DNA from: Pelagovum pacificum | GTDB taxonomy: Bacteria; Pseudomonadota; Alphaproteobacteria; Rhodobacterales; Rhodobacteraceae | NCBI RefSeq assembly: GCF_016134045.1 | Contig: NZ_CP065915.1 | Span: forward strand, 3,042,501 to 3,106,500 | Reading direction: 5' to 3' | DNA length: 64,000 nt | Shown here: piece by piece, positions 20,903 through 30,743 of the stretch | How the letters are laid out: every line of letters starts with the position of its first letter | How positions within the stretch are numbered: the first letter of the stretch is position 1 | Made by a program: the position numbers and the translations under genes | Notes under the pieces: generated by a model | What the model was told of the DNA's origin: nothing | Database searches by the model: none | What the model saw: the letters and a program-made list of their open reading frames with translations, nothing else

Positions 20903-21822
20903 CGCTTCGATCCGGTCCGGCCGAAGTCGGGCGCGGCTGTATCCTGGCCGGCTTCGATGATGCCACGCCGGATGGCGCGGGTACGCGTGAAGTAGGCGTG
21001 CAGGTGGTCGCCGTCACCCTTCCGGATGGCCCGCTGCAACGCGAAGAGCTCTTCTGTAAAGCGGCCGAGGATTTCCAGGGTCGCCTCCTTGTTCGTCAGA
21101 AACACGTCTCGCCACATAGTGGGATCGGACGCCGCGATCCGCGTGAAGTCCCGGAAACCGGCAGCAGAATACTTGATGACTTCGCTGTCGGTCACGCGGC
21201 GCAGATCGTCGGCCACCCCCACCATGGTGTAGGCGATAAGGTGCGGCGTATGGGACGTGACCGCAAGCACCAGGTCGTGGTGCTCGGCATCCATCCGCTC
21301 GACAAAGGCGCCAAGCCCTTCCCAGAAGGCCTGAAGCCGGATCACGGCGGCGTCATCCGTGTCGTCGGACGACGGCACGATCAGCACCCAACGGTTGTCG
21401 AACAGTTCCGCGAATCCCGCCGTGGGGCCGGACTGCTCCGTCCCGGCGAGCGGGTGCGCCGGCACGAAGTGGACGCCTTCGGGAATGTGCGGGCCGACCG
21501 AGTCGATCACTGCCTTCTTCACCGAACCGACGTCGGAGACCGTCGCGCCGGGCTTCAGGTGCGGGCCGATCTCCTCGGCCACCGCGCCCATCACCCCGAC
21601 CGGAACGCAGAGCACGACGAGGTCGGCGTCCTTCACCGCCTCGATGGCACTGTCGCAGACCGTATCGCAAAGACCGATCTCCCGCGCCGTCGCCCGCGTC
21701 TCGGCCGATCGCGCGTAGCCGGAGACCTCGCCGACCGTCCCGGCGCGCTTCATCGCCCAGAACATCGAGGACGCGATGAGGCCGAGCCCGATCAGCGCGA
21801 CCTTCTCGTACTGCTGGGCCAT
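20899..21822 (-). CDS. tyrC: Prephenate/arogenate dehydrogenase
   Basis: Tyrosine-pathway dehydrogenase that oxidatively decarboxylates prephenate or arogenate with NAD(P)+. The 307-residue protein has the Rossmann loop G-L-G-L-I-A-S-S, LVVLCVPVGVM, DVGSVKKAVID, the substrate motif PAHPLAGTEQSGP and SHTPHLIAYTM with the catalytic histidine. The choice between prephenate and arogenate cannot be made from sequence. It overlaps hisC by one base (TGATG), so the two aminotransferase/dehydrogenase genes are coupled, an order seen in many alphaproteobacteria. Confidence 0.93.
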   Translation of the reverse strand: MAQQYEKVALIGLGLIASSMFWAMKRAGTVGEVSGYARSAETRATAREIGLCDTVCDSAIEAVKDADLVVLCVPVGVMGAVAEEIGPHLKPGATVSDVGSVKKAVIDSVGPHIPEGVHFVPAHPLAGTEQSGPTAGFAELFDNRWVLIVPSSDDTDDAAVIRLQAFWEGLGAFVERMDAEHHDLVLAVTSHTPHLIAYTMVGVADDLRRVTDSEVIKYSAAGFRDFTRIAASDPTMWRDVFLTNKEATLEILGRFTEELFALQRAIRKGDGDHLHAYFTRTRAIRRGIIEAGQDTAAPDFGRTGSKR

Positions 21823-22904
21823 CAGGACGCCTCCACGAACTCGGCGATGGCGTCTCGCACGCGGTAGCAGTCAGCCTCGGTCCCGATCGTGATCCGCAGC
21901 GCCTCGGGCAAACCATACCCCGCGACCTTGCGCACGAGGATGCCCTTGCTGCGCAGGTGCGCCTCGCAGGCTTCGGCCTCCGCCTGCGACGCGAAGCGCG
22001 GCAGGATGAAGTTCGTGTAGGACTCGTCGGAGGGCAGCCCGAGCTGGCCGAGCTCCTCGCGCAGCCAGGCGCGCAGGCGCGCATTCTCGGACTGGCACAT
22101 CGCGACCCAGTCCCGGTCGAGGACCGCCGCTTCCGCCGCCGCGAGCGCCGGAACCGACAGGTTGAACGGCCCGCGCACCCGGTTGAGCACGTCGATGACC
22201 TCGGCACTCGCGTAGCCCCAGCCGACGCGCATGCCGCCGAGACCATAGATCTTGGAGAAAGTGCGCAGCATCACGACATTGGCATGCGTGCCGACGAGCG
22301 ACGCGCCGCCGTCGAACCCGTCCGCGAACTCGGCATAGGCGCCATCCAGCACCAGCAGACAGTCCTCGGGGATGCCGTCGGCGAGCCGCTCAAGCTCCGC
22401 CGGAGGGATGAGGGCACAGGTCGGATTTCCCGGATTGGTCAGGAAGACGATCCGGGTCAGCGGGGTGATGCCCGCAAGCACCGCGTCGACCTCGACCTGC
22501 CGCTCGGTCTCTTTCACGCTGACCGGCGCCGCGCCGGCGGCGAGCGTGGTGATCCGGTAGATGGAGAACCCGTGCTCGGTATAAAGCACTTCGGTCCCCG
22601 GCCCGGCGTAGCACTGGCACAGCAGGTGGATCAGCTCGTCCGAGCCGACACCACAGATGATCCGCTTGGGGTCGAGGCCGTGCACCTCGCCGATCGCAGC
22701 GCGCAGCGACGCGTGATCGGTGGGCGGATACCGATGCATCTCCTCGAACGCCTGCCGCGCGGCGGCGACGGCGGAGAGCGGCGGGCCGAACGGGTTCTCG
22801 TTCGACGACAGCTTCAGCACGTCGGTCATGCCCGGTATGTGGCTGGCACCGCCCTTGTAGGGCTCGATGTCCATGATGCCGGGTTGAGGTTCGAACTTGC
22901 TCAT
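21822..22904 (-). CDS. hisC: Histidinol-phosphate aminotransferase
   Basis: PLP enzyme of histidine synthesis; the tyrC neighbour suggests it also transaminates aromatic precursors. The 360-residue protein has [11 protein letters not shown], the N-P-G-N-P-T motif, DGAYAEF, and the PLP lysine K218 in [16 protein letters not shown]. The ATG at 22904 follows GGGAAG. The frame is open to 23165, but that extension runs through a dispersed repeat and into the next gene. Confidence 0.95.
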   Translation of the reverse strand: MSKFEPQPGIMDIEPYKGGASHIPGMTDVLKLSSNENPFGPPLSAVAAARQAFEEMHRYPPTDHASLRAAIGEVHGLDPKRIICGVGSDELIHLLCQCYAGPGTEVLYTEHGFSIYRITTLAAGAAPVSVKETERQVEVDAVLAGITPLTRIVFLTNPGNPTCALIPPAELERLADGIPEDCLLVLDGAYAEFADGFDGGASLVGTHANVVMLRTFSKIYGLGGMRVGWGYASAEVIDVLNRVRGPFNLSVPALAAAEAAVLDRDWVAMCQSENARLRAWLREELGQLGLPSDESYTNFILPRFASQAEAEACEAHLRSKGILVRKVAGYGLPEALRITIGTEADCYRVRDAIAEFVEAS

Positions 22905-22961
22905 CTGCGTCTTCCCTGAAGTCCGGGCGCCTTCTAACCCCCGCCGGACGCGGAGGGAAGG

Positions 22962-22996
22962 CTCTTCATCTGGCCGGAAATACTCGCGCCGCAGGC
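22962..22996 (-). repeat. Dispersed intergenic repeat, copy B
   Basis: A 35-base copy read on the minus strand as GCCTGCGGCGCGAGTATTTC followed by CGGCCAGATGAAGAG. It matches copy C (58977-59012) except for two changes and one missing A. It lies in the leader between homospermidine synthase and hisC, about 60 bases before the hisC start. Confidence 0.85.
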
Positions 22997-23046
22997 ACCG
23001 CGCCCCAGGGCGCGGTCCCGATTTTCGGAGAAAATCGGTTCCCTCG

Positions 23047-24468
23047 TCAGGAAGCGAGCACGTTCCGGAACAGCCAGGGGTCGCTTTCGTCGATGTCCTC
23101 GGGGAACAGTTCCCAGCGGTCCTGCAGCGGCGTCCAGTCGGTATAGTGCGCCTCGACCGGGCCAAGGTAGGGGCGTTGCACCTCGAGGCAGCGCTCGTGA
23201 TCCATCTCGTCCGCCTCGACGATGCCGGCGTTCGGGTTCTCGATCGCCCAGACCATGCCCGCCAGCACGGCCGAGGTCACCTGCAGTCCGGTCGCGTTCT
23301 GATCGGGGGCCAGCGCCTTCGTCTCATCGTTGGACAGGCGCGAGCCGTACCACAGCGCGTTCTTCTCGTGGCCGAACAGCAGCACGCCCAGTTCGTCGAT
23401 CCCCTCGACGATCTCGTCGACCTCGAGGATCTCGTGCACCTCCTGCGTCTTGCCGGAACCGAACATTTCGTGCAGCGACAGCACCGCGTCGTCGCAAGGG
23501 TGGTAGGCATAGTGGCAGGTCGGGCGGAACTCCGGCGCGTCCGCCGGGCCGACGGTGTAATAGTCCGAGATCGAGATCGCCTCGTTATGCGTGACGAGGA
23601 AGCCGAACTGCGGCCCCGGCGTCGGGCACCAGGTGTGGACGCGGGTGATCGCGCCGGGCCGCTCCAGCCAGATCGCGGCCTGGCAGCCCTTGTCGTAGGA
23701 ATGACCGTTTTCCGGGAACCAGGTCTCGTGCGTGCCCCAGCCGAGCTCCGCAGGCTGGAAACCCTCGGCGATGAAGCCCTCGACCGACCAGGTGTTCACG
23801 AAGACGCCGCGCGGGCGCGGCTTGCGGCGAGCCTGCGTGTCGCGCTCCGCGATATGGACGCCCTTCACGCCGAGCGACTGCATCAGCGCGGCCCAGCCCT
23901 CGCGGTCCGCCGGCTTGGTCGAGTCGCGGCCGGTGTCCTTCGCCAGCGTCAGCAGCGCTTCCTTCACGAACCACGACACCATGCCGGGGTTCGCCCCGCA
24001 GCAGGAGACGGCCGTGCTGCCGCCCGGATGCGCGGCCTTCTCATCCCGCATCGCCTGCCGCAGCGCGTAGTTCGTGCGCTGCGCATTCTCGGTCGTTTCG
24101 AAATAGAAGCCGGCCCACGGTTCGACGACGGTGTCGATGTAGGGCACCTCCATCTCGCGGCAGAAGCGGATGAGGTCGAGCGACGACGTGTCGACGCTGA
24201 GGTTCACGCAAAAGCCCCGGCCCTGCTCGAACAGGCCGCCGAGCAGATCGCGGTAATTCTCACGGGTGACCTGCTCGGTCACGCAACGGATGCCGAGCGT
24301 CTCCACCATCTTCGCCTTCTCGGCGTTCGGCTCGATCACCACCAGCTTGTCGGCGTCGAACTCGAAATGCCGCTGGATCAGCGGCAGGGTGCCCTGCCCG
24401 ATCGAGCCGTAGCCGATCATCACGACGGGGCCGTCGATGCGGCCGTAGGTGGGATGGCTGTCGGTCAT
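23047..24468 (-). CDS. hss: Homospermidine synthase
   Basis: NAD-dependent enzyme that joins two putrescines (or spermidine and putrescine) to make homospermidine, a main polyamine in many alphaproteobacteria. The 473-residue protein matches the family length. It has the dinucleotide loop [31 protein letters not shown], and the substrate-channel residues in [20 protein letters not shown]. It appears to stand alone: the TPR gene diverges from it, and a repeat lies between it and hisC. Confidence 0.95.
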   Translation of the reverse strand: MTDSHPTYGRIDGPVVMIGYGSIGQGTLPLIQRHFEFDADKLVVIEPNAEKAKMVETLGIRCVTEQVTRENYRDLLGGLFEQGRGFCVNLSVDTSSLDLIRFCREMEVPYIDTVVEPWAGFYFETTENAQRTNYALRQAMRDEKAAHPGGSTAVSCCGANPGMVSWFVKEALLTLAKDTGRDSTKPADREGWAALMQSLGVKGVHIAERDTQARRKPRPRGVFVNTWSVEGFIAEGFQPAELGWGTHETWFPENGHSYDKGCQAAIWLERPGAITRVHTWCPTPGPQFGFLVTHNEAISISDYYTVGPADAPEFRPTCHYAYHPCDDAVLSLHEMFGSGKTQEVHEILEVDEIVEGIDELGVLLFGHEKNALWYGSRLSNDETKALAPDQNATGLQVTSAVLAGMVWAIENPNAGIVEADEMDHERCLEVQRPYLGPVEAHYTDWTPLQDRWELFPEDIDESDPWLFRNVLAS

Positions 24469-24670
24469 GTCACGCTCCTCGGGTCCGGTCGAGCCCGGGG
24501 ATAGGCGAGCGGGCCACCGGGGTCAAATCGCTGCCGCCTCGGGCAAGTGTCGAAAAAGGGACAGCCACAGGCCAGAACCATCGGTCCGGCAGGTCAGGGT
24601 CTCCGCTATTGCCAAGCGGGCCCGCGCTCGACCAAGCTCGAGCATTGCCTGACCAATTCGAGTGGACGCC

Positions 24671-25831
24671 ATGCCGACACGATCGCTTTTCAAACCTCTC
24701 GCCCTTGCCCTTCTGACGGCCGCCCTGCCGGGCATTGCCCTCGCCACACCGGAGGAGGACTGCCGCGACGCAAGCCTCGCCGCCGAGGACCGAATCTTCG
24801 CCTGCAACATGGCCATCGAGCGCGCGGACGACGAAGACAGGTTCTCGCTCCTGATCGAAAGCGGCCGCGCCTATTACGGCGACGGCCGCTACGACGAGGC
24901 GGAAGAGGCCGCCCGCGCGGCGATGGCGCTGAAACCGTCGAGCCACCTCGCCCCGCTCGACCTGTCGTGGATCGAACAGGCACGCGGCGAGTCCGAAGCC
25001 GCGCTCGCTTGGGTCGAGCAGGCGTTCGAGCTCGCGCCGACGAACCCGTGGGTGCTGGAGCAGTTCATCCTCGTGCTGCGCGACGTCGACCGGATACCGG
25101 AGTGCGTGCCTTACGCCGTCACCCTGACCTCGGTCGCGCCCCGCACCGACTTCCACATGTTCGGAACCATCGCGCAGTGCATGCAGGACACCGACCATTT
25201 CGAGGAGGCCGTCGTCGCCTACGAAGTCGCGCTGTCACTGGGCGAAGACATCGGCTGGGCCAACGGCAACCTCGCCCGCGCGCTGTGGAGTATCGACCGA
25301 TACGAGGAGGCCGCCGAGGCCGGCGCGATCGCGGTCGAAGCCGACCCGGGCAATACCTACGCCCTCGCCACGCTGATCGATTCCCTAGCCCGGCTCGGCC
25401 GGCTGGACGAGGCGGTGACGGTGTTCGAGGCGCACCGGCCGTCCTACCGGGAGGCCGAGGATGCGGAGGACGTTCACAACTATATCGGCTGGCCGCTCTA
25501 CCTTGCCGGACGTTTCGACGAAGGGCGCGACGTGATGGAGGAATGGCGTCTTGACCGCCCGTCCGCCGACGAGTGGGAGTTCGCCGCGCTCGACACGCTG
25601 GCCCACATCTACGCCGCGCTCGGGGAGCAGACGCGCGCCAGGCGCTACTTCCTCGCGTCGCTCGACTCCGGTGACGAGGCGCAGGAGGCACTCTACCGCG
25701 ACCGCCTTGCCGCGCTCGGCATCGAGGTCGGTCTGGAGCGGCGTGATCTCGAGGCCGCGATCGGGGATTGCGTGAACATGGGGGCGGAGTGCCGGCTCTA
25801 TGATCCGGCGACCACGAGCTACCCGTTCTGA
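24671..25831 (+). CDS. Secreted tetratricopeptide-repeat protein
   Basis: A 386-residue protein with a signal peptide (hydrophobic core PLALALLTAALPGIALA). The N-terminal ATPEEDCRDASLAAEDRIFAC segment is followed by several TPR units with the usual Y-x-x-A-x-x-x-A-x-A-x-x-L-x-P pattern (for example YDEAEEAARAAMALKPSS, and again at about residue 215). TPR domains bind protein partners; the role here is unknown. The ATG at 24671 is preferred over an in-frame GTG at 24662. A terminator follows the stop. Confidence 0.75.
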   Translation: MPTRSLFKPLALALLTAALPGIALATPEEDCRDASLAAEDRIFACNMAIERADDEDRFSLLIESGRAYYGDGRYDEAEEAARAAMALKPSSHLAPLDLSWIEQARGESEAALAWVEQAFELAPTNPWVLEQFILVLRDVDRIPECVPYAVTLTSVAPRTDFHMFGTIAQCMQDTDHFEEAVVAYEVALSLGEDIGWANGNLARALWSIDRYEEAAEAGAIAVEADPGNTYALATLIDSLARLGRLDEAVTVFEAHRPSYREAEDAEDVHNYIGWPLYLAGRFDEGRDVMEEWRLDRPSADEWEFAALDTLAHIYAALGEQTRARRYFLASLDSGDEAQEALYRDRLAALGIEVGLERRDLEAAIGDCVNMGAECRLYDPATTSYPF

Positions 25832-25835
25832 AACG

Positions 25836-25869
25836 AAAAAGCCCGCCGGTCCGTCGACCAGCGGGTTTT
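25836..25869. terminator. Bidirectional Rho-independent terminator between the TPR gene and rpsD
   Basis: CCCGC (25842-25846) pairs with GCGGG (25861-25865). After one mismatch, the inner GGTC/GACC stem has a four-base loop. Five A residues precede and four T residues follow, so it can work in both directions. A second GC hairpin (GGCCCGG/CCGGGCC) lies between it and the rpsD stop. Confidence 0.75.
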
Positions 25870-25909
25870 CCGAAATCCCGGGGCCCGGCCCTTCCGGGCC
25901 GGTCTCCGA

Positions 25910-26530
25910 TCAGTTCTGGGCGTAATATTCGATGACGAGGTGCGGTTCCATCATCACCGGGTACGGCACGTCGCCGTGGCCCGGAGTGCGGACGAAGGTC
26001 GCGGTCATCTTGGAGTGGTCGACCTCGAGGTAATCGGGGACGTCACGCTCCGGCAGCTGCGAGGCCTCGAGCACGAGGGCGAGCTGCTTGGATTTCTGGC
26101 GAACCTCGATCACGTCACCCTCTTTCACGCGGTAGGAGGGGATGTTCACGCGCTGGCCGTTCACGAGCACGTGGCCGTGGTTCACGAACTGGCGGGCGGC
26201 GAAGACGGTCGGCACGAACTTGGCGCGGTAGACGACGGCGTCGAGGCGGCGCTCGAGCAGGCCGATGAGGTTCTCACCGGTGTCGCCCTTGACGCGTTCG
26301 GCTTCGACGAAGATGCGCTTGAACTGCTTCTCGGTCAGGTCGCCGTAGTAGCCTTTCAGCTTCTGCTTCGCGCGGAGCTGCAGGCCGAAGTCGGACATCT
26401 TGCCCTTGCGGCGCTGGCCGTGCTGGCCGGGGCCGTACTCGCGGCGGTTCACCGGGGACTTCGGGCGGCCCCAGATGTTTTCGCCCATGCGGCGGTCGAT
26501 CTTGTACTTGGCAGAGGTGCGTTTGGTCAC
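25910..26530 (-). CDS. rpsD: 30S ribosomal protein S4
   Basis: Primary 16S rRNA-binding protein that nucleates 30S assembly. The GTG at 26530 gives 206 residues, the usual length, starting [19 protein letters not shown]. An AAGGAG site lies nine to ten bases upstream. The S4 RNA-binding domain ([20 protein letters not shown]) is in the second half. The frame extends to 26614, but that stretch lacks family similarity. It stands alone here, away from the alpha operon. Confidence 0.97.
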   Translation of the reverse strand: MTKRTSAKYKIDRRMGENIWGRPKSPVNRREYGPGQHGQRRKGKMSDFGLQLRAKQKLKGYYGDLTEKQFKRIFVEAERVKGDTGENLIGLLERRLDAVVYRAKFVPTVFAARQFVNHGHVLVNGQRVNIPSYRVKEGDVIEVRQKSKQLALVLEASQLPERDVPDYLEVDHSKMTATFVRTPGHGDVPYPVMMEPHLVIEYYAQN

Positions 26531-26753
26531 CGTCTGATCTCCTTCAATGTCGGTAGCCGCCCCGGTGGGCGGCGGATGAAGGGCGTTGTCCTTTCCCTTG
26601 CGGGCGACAGGCATCCCCTTGCGGGGGCCACCAACACCAGTGAGCGCGCCGCTTACTATCCCCCGCCGACGGAGTCAACAACGCCGGAGGTCCAACGCCG
26701 ATTGACCCGTTGCGGGCCGGACCTTATGGCCGGAAGTGACAGGAGGAGACGCC

Positions 26754-27380
26754 ATGCCGGACCGGATCATCGACCTCGACACGTGGCCCCGTGCCGCCCA
26801 GTACCGCCTGTTCCGCACCTACGACAGGCCGCAATACGCGATCACGACCCGGATCGACGTGACTGCACTGATGGAGCGCCGCAAGCGGGACGGCATCTCT
26901 CCCTACCGGGCAACCTGTCATGCGATCGGCGAAGGCATCCACGCCGTGCCCGAGCTGCGCACCCGGTTCCAAGGCGAGACGGTGACCGAGTTCGCGCAGA
27001 TCGAGCTGTCGATGACCGTTCCCGTCGGCGAGGGCGACTTCCGCTATGGCTATGTCACGCATGACAGCGACTTCGCCCGGTTCGAAGCGAACTTCGAGGC
27101 CGCGTCCGAAGCGGCGCGCACCGGCGCCTTCGTCGCCAATACCGGTGAGCGGGTGGACCTCGCCTACCTCTCCTGCCTGCCGTGGATGGATTACACGTCT
27201 CTCGACAACGCCCTGCCCGGCCCGGACGACTGCATCCCCCGGATCGGCTGGGGAAAGATCGTGCCGTCCGCCACCGGCGGTCAGGAGATGGCGATGACGC
27301 TCCAGTGCCACCACGCGCTCGTCGACGGCTACCAGTGCGGCGTTTTCTTCGATCGGGTGAGGCAGGTGCTCGCCGCCTAG
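26754..27380 (+). CDS. CatA-like (chloramphenicol acetyltransferase family) O-acyltransferase
   Basis: A 208-residue trimeric-CAT-type protein. The active-site motif HHALVDG (catalytic His187, Asp191) corresponds to HHxxxDG of CAT, and PYRATCHAIGEG and LSCLPWMDYTSLDN match conserved parts of the fold. Chromosomal members like this often do not confer chloramphenicol resistance, so the acceptor is unknown. An AGGAGGAG site (26741-26748) marks the ATG at 26754. Its last four bases overlap the convergent glycosyltransferase gene. Confidence 0.85.
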   Translation: MPDRIIDLDTWPRAAQYRLFRTYDRPQYAITTRIDVTALMERRKRDGISPYRATCHAIGEGIHAVPELRTRFQGETVTEFAQIELSMTVPVGEGDFRYGYVTHDSDFARFEANFEAASEAARTGAFVANTGERVDLAYLSCLPWMDYTSLDNALPGPDDCIPRIGWGKIVPSATGGQEMAMTLQCHHALVDGYQCGVFFDRVRQVLAA

Positions 27381-28396
27381 CCGGCGTCGGATGGCTCCTG
27401 CCAGCGGCGGCGGTGGAACCGCCGGACCTGCTGGTGCATCCGCGCCATCTCGGGCTCTTCCCTCAGTTCCGCGATCCGGCGGCGGCGGTAGTCGACGCTC
27501 GCCGCGTGACAGCGGGCCAGTTCGTCGTCCTTCAGCAGCTCCGCCACCGCGTCGCGCACATCAGAGGCGAAGCTCGACAGGCGCAGGTCCTCGACCGCGT
27601 TGGAATCGTAGTCGCGCCAGTAGCGGAACTTCGGCGGCAGGCTCTCGTGGTTGGCGTTGCCCCGGTCGGACTTCATCAGGAAGTCCTCCATGCTCCGCAG
27701 CGCATAGTGGTTGAGCTGCACGAGGTCGGCACCGAGATGCGGGTCACCGATACTCTTGATCTGGCCCTTGCGGCCCATGCGCGGCGGGAAGGGCTCTCCC
27801 GATCCGTTGACCCAGGTAACGCTGTCGCGCGCACCCTCTTCCAGAAGGGGGCTGTGGTTGCGGATGCGCCGGATCGGCACGCCACGCCGGACGATCGTCT
27901 TGGTCCCGCGCTTGCGCGCGCCGTCCGGTCCGGCCTCGCGAACCTCGGCCCGATGGGTGAAGCGCTCGATCACCAGCCGGTCGGGGTCGAAGGTCTGATG
28001 CCCCGAACAGCCGAAATCCAGCTGCATGCCCGACACGAGGTCCGCGTCCCCGATCGCACCGAACAGGTCCTCGAGCCGTCCGTTGCCGACGTTGATGCAC
28101 CAGAACTCGTCCACGTCGAACGAGGCGAACCAGTCCGACCGCCGCAGCCGGGGCGATGCGTCGACATAGGTCATCATCAGGAAATGGTGGTTGGTCGCAT
28201 CGGTGACGACGGACGGGTTGGGCAGGTGGCGGACCAGGCCCATCTCGTCCAGCCGCTCCAGGATCAGGTCGGTGCCGTCACTGCAATCGTTGGTGAAGAT
28301 CGTAAAGTCGTTGAACCCGATCAGCCGGTGGTATGCCAGCCACTCGAGGATGAATGGCCCCTCGTTCTTCATCGGGGTGACTGCGCTGATCCTCAT
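27377..28396 (-). CDS. Glycosyltransferase family 2-like protein
   Basis: A 339-residue protein with a GT-A domain of the Glyco_tranf_2_4 kind: it starts M-R-I-S-A-V-T-P-M-K-N-E-G-P-F-I-L-E-W, then has FTNDCSDGTDLILERL and the DxD-like WFASFDVDEFW. A basic C-terminal tail (RRRRIAELREEPEM, then QQVRRFHRRRW) follows. Such proteins usually act on surface polysaccharide. The Hint-domain gene ends 32 bases upstream, so both may be in one operon. Confidence 0.85.
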   Translation of the reverse strand: MRISAVTPMKNEGPFILEWLAYHRLIGFNDFTIFTNDCSDGTDLILERLDEMGLVRHLPNPSVVTDATNHHFLMMTYVDASPRLRRSDWFASFDVDEFWCINVGNGRLEDLFGAIGDADLVSGMQLDFGCSGHQTFDPDRLVIERFTHRAEVREAGPDGARKRGTKTIVRRGVPIRRIRNHSPLLEEGARDSVTWVNGSGEPFPPRMGRKGQIKSIGDPHLGADLVQLNHYALRSMEDFLMKSDRGNANHESLPPKFRYWRDYDSNAVEDLRLSSFASDVRDAVAELLKDDELARCHAASVDYRRRRIAELREEPEMARMHQQVRRFHRRRWQEPSDAG

Positions 28397-28428
28397 CTCG
28401 CTCCCGCCCGTGCGCCTGCCATTGCCGT

Positions 28429-29487
28429 TCAGGCCGCGTCGCCGGCCAGGATGGCGGCTTCCGACGACGACAGCATCCGCCGCGCGAAGGCCCCGTAGGA
28501 CATCGGGTCCTCCTCCACGCCCGGCAGCCGCTCGAGCAGCCGCGCCCGGTCGCCTGCGGAGAGCCCGTCCAGCCCGACCGAGGCGGGGTGGAAGCTCTCC
28601 GTCATCACGCTGTTGGCGAACAGCACCTCGTGCTGGTCGAAGCCGATATGGATGTAGCGCACTTCCCGCAGGCCGCGCTCGACCGTGACAGACGCGCCGT
28701 TGACGAGGTCGATGGCCCGCACGAGGACTTCCGCCTCGTTGTACAGCGTGCGCGCCGCGTGGCCGGAGACGAGCAGCCGATGGTCGGGCGAGACGAGAAG
28801 CCCGGCGTCCGGCACCTCGATGCCGAGCGAGCCGGCCCGCAGCCGCACCGGCGCGAGGTCGGGGATCGCCTGCAGGCGCGCACCGGTGACGCGCCGGCTG
28901 CCGATCCACATTACAGGCTTGCAGCCGTTGTCGCGGGTCTGGATGCGCTCGCCCTCGCGGATCGTCTCGACCGGGCGGGCGCCGGTTTCGGTGCGGATCA
29001 TCGTGCCGGGCGTGAAGCAGATCACCGACCGCGACGGGGCCTGCGGGTCGTGGGTGAAGCGGGCGCGCTGCTCGACGACCCAGAGCTCGGTGTCCTTGGG
29101 AGGCATGTCGCCGTAAAACATGCAGAGCGGCGTTCGCCCCGGGCCAGCGTCGATCAGCGTCACGCACCAGCTGTCGCGGCCATCGCTTACGGTGAAATCG
29201 TCCGACGGGGCGAAGTCGGGCGCATCGGTCTCCTCGACACGCTCCGGCTCCCGTATGGCCGCCGTGATGAGTTTGCGCACGCCGGTCGCAGCGCGCCGTC
29301 TCAGGTCCGTCGTCCCTTCGGACGGGCCGAGCGGCAGAACGCCGTTCGGTCCATCGACCCTCACGACATCCCCGGACCAGCGCCACGCGGCCCCGGTCCT
29401 GAGTGCACGCGACGGAGCGGCAGGGATGCCGTTGATCTCCGTCTGGGTCCAGGAAATGACGAACGTGCCCGAAAGAGCCGTTCCCAT
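28429..29487 (-). CDS. Hint (Hedgehog/intein-like) domain protein
   Basis: A 352-residue protein common in Rhodobacterales. The N-terminal half (MGTALSGTFVISWTQTEI onward) is family-specific and holds basic stretches such as DLRRRAATGVRK. The Hint domain begins at Cys157 in SVICFTPGTMIRT, followed by GARPVETIREGERI and VSPDHRLLVSG. The cysteine at the domain start is retained, so self-cleavage chemistry is possible, but the C-terminal end lacks a clear H-N splice motif. The ATG at 29487 is preferred over 29589 because the family starts M-G-T. The function is unknown. Confidence 0.82.
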   Translation of the reverse strand: MGTALSGTFVISWTQTEINGIPAAPSRALRTGAAWRWSGDVVRVDGPNGVLPLGPSEGTTDLRRRAATGVRKLITAAIREPERVEETDAPDFAPSDDFTVSDGRDSWCVTLIDAGPGRTPLCMFYGDMPPKDTELWVVEQRARFTHDPQAPSRSVICFTPGTMIRTETGARPVETIREGERIQTRDNGCKPVMWIGSRRVTGARLQAIPDLAPVRLRAGSLGIEVPDAGLLVSPDHRLLVSGHAARTLYNEAEVLVRAIDLVNGASVTVERGLREVRYIHIGFDQHEVLFANSVMTESFHPASVGLDGLSAGDRARLLERLPGVEEDPMSYGAFARRMLSSSEAAILAGDAA

Positions 29488-29627
29488 GCCTGTCTGCCTG
29501 CCTTGCTCAATATCGTTGGCGCCCGGAACTTCTGTATGGTCGGGTCGCGTCATCAGACGTAGCAGCGGCGAGTCGTGGCGATCAAGCATGATGGGGCCTT
29601 GTCACATCGATCCGTGACAAAAACGGT

Positions 29628-30539
29628 TCAGAAGTAGATGTTGAGCTTCACCGATCCGAGCACCTGCCCTTCGGGCTGCTCGTCGAATTCCTCGCTCAGG
29701 TAAGTCATCCCGTAGAAGAAGGAGAGGTCGGGCGCCGGTTGCCAATGCACCCCGGCGCGGTAGCGCATCCGCTCCTCGGTCAGCGTCGCGCGGCCGCTCT
29801 CGGGCAGGTAGAGGCTGTCGGAGATCCACGTCATGTCGGCGCCCGCGACGAAGGCGAGCCCGCTGACGTCGCCCTCGGTCCCGCGATAGATATGGCCTGT
29901 CACGCTGTCGCGCAGCAGCAGGTCGTCCTGCATCATCTCGCCGAAGACGATGTCGCCGCCGACCCTGACGAGGTTTTCGACGCCGGCCTGAAGCTCTGCG
30001 TAGGGGCGGAACTGGAGGGCCTCGGTCTGCCGCATCGGCAACGCCACCTCGGCAGTGCCCTGAAGGTGCGTGTTGTCGCCGACCTGGTTGGTCGCCTGAT
30101 CGACGCGCGGGGCGGAGATCAGCTCGTGAAACCACTCCTGCACATCGTCGATCCGTGTCTGCGGTCCGGTGATGACCAGGTCGCCGCCGAGGCTGTAATC
30201 CAGCAGGCCGCGCCGGAAATGGGTGTGCGCGCCGACGGAGAAGATGCCCGCGTAAAGGCGGCTGCGCGAGCCCGTCCCGTTCAGCCGGTCGGGAGCGATG
30301 ATCTCGGAATGAAAGCGATAGTCGATGAGCGCGCCGAAGCTCTCGGGCCGCTGCCCGGTCCAGCCGGTGCCATGCACCAGCGACCACGTGTAGGACCCGG
30401 TTCGCCAGCGGTCCTGGCCGTCGCCGAGCAGGTCGTTGTTGAAGATGCGGCCGAAGCCGAGGATGGCCCTCTCCTGCGCGTGGGCAGGGGCCGCGATCAG
30501 CGCGGCGGCGAGTAGAAGGGCGGAACCCAAAAGGCGCAT
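29628..30539 (-). CDS. LpxR-family outer-membrane lipid A deacylase
   Basis: A 303-residue beta-barrel protein with a signal peptide (MRLLGSALLLAAALIAAPAHA). LpxR removes the 3'-acyloxyacyl chain of lipid A from the outer membrane. The hallmark N-terminal active-site region FNNDLLGDGQDRWRTGSY is present, with the Asn-Asp pair seen in Salmonella LpxR, and the C-terminal strand G-S-V-K-L-N-I-Y-F ends in Phe as outer-membrane proteins do. It diverges from the KAS III cluster. Confidence 0.85.
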   Translation of the reverse strand: MRLLGSALLLAAALIAAPAHAQERAILGFGRIFNNDLLGDGQDRWRTGSYTWSLVHGTGWTGQRPESFGALIDYRFHSEIIAPDRLNGTGSRSRLYAGIFSVGAHTHFRRGLLDYSLGGDLVITGPQTRIDDVQEWFHELISAPRVDQATNQVGDNTHLQGTAEVALPMRQTEALQFRPYAELQAGVENLVRVGGDIVFGEMMQDDLLLRDSVTGHIYRGTEGDVSGLAFVAGADMTWISDSLYLPESGRATLTEERMRYRAGVHWQPAPDLSFFYGMTYLSEEFDEQPEGQVLGSVKLNIYF

Positions 30540-30743
30540 GTCAAATCCTGTCTTCCCCCCGGCTTCCGTCTATACGGTGATGATTCTGTCCAGATAGTGG
30601 CAAGGTTTCGCGCCCCGGACGGCTATTGCGTTCGAGTCACAGGGCGCGCCAGCGACCCGATGGCGGAAAACCTGACCCTCGTGTCGGTGGTGCGCCGGCA
30701 TCGCACTGCCTATCTTGGGAGCGGTGGAAAAGGAGGGGCTGCC

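Noticed and set aside
26754..27380. Acquired chloramphenicol resistance gene
   Set aside because: Base composition matches its neighbours, no mobile element is near, and chromosomal CatA-like proteins of this kind are common; resistance is not supported.
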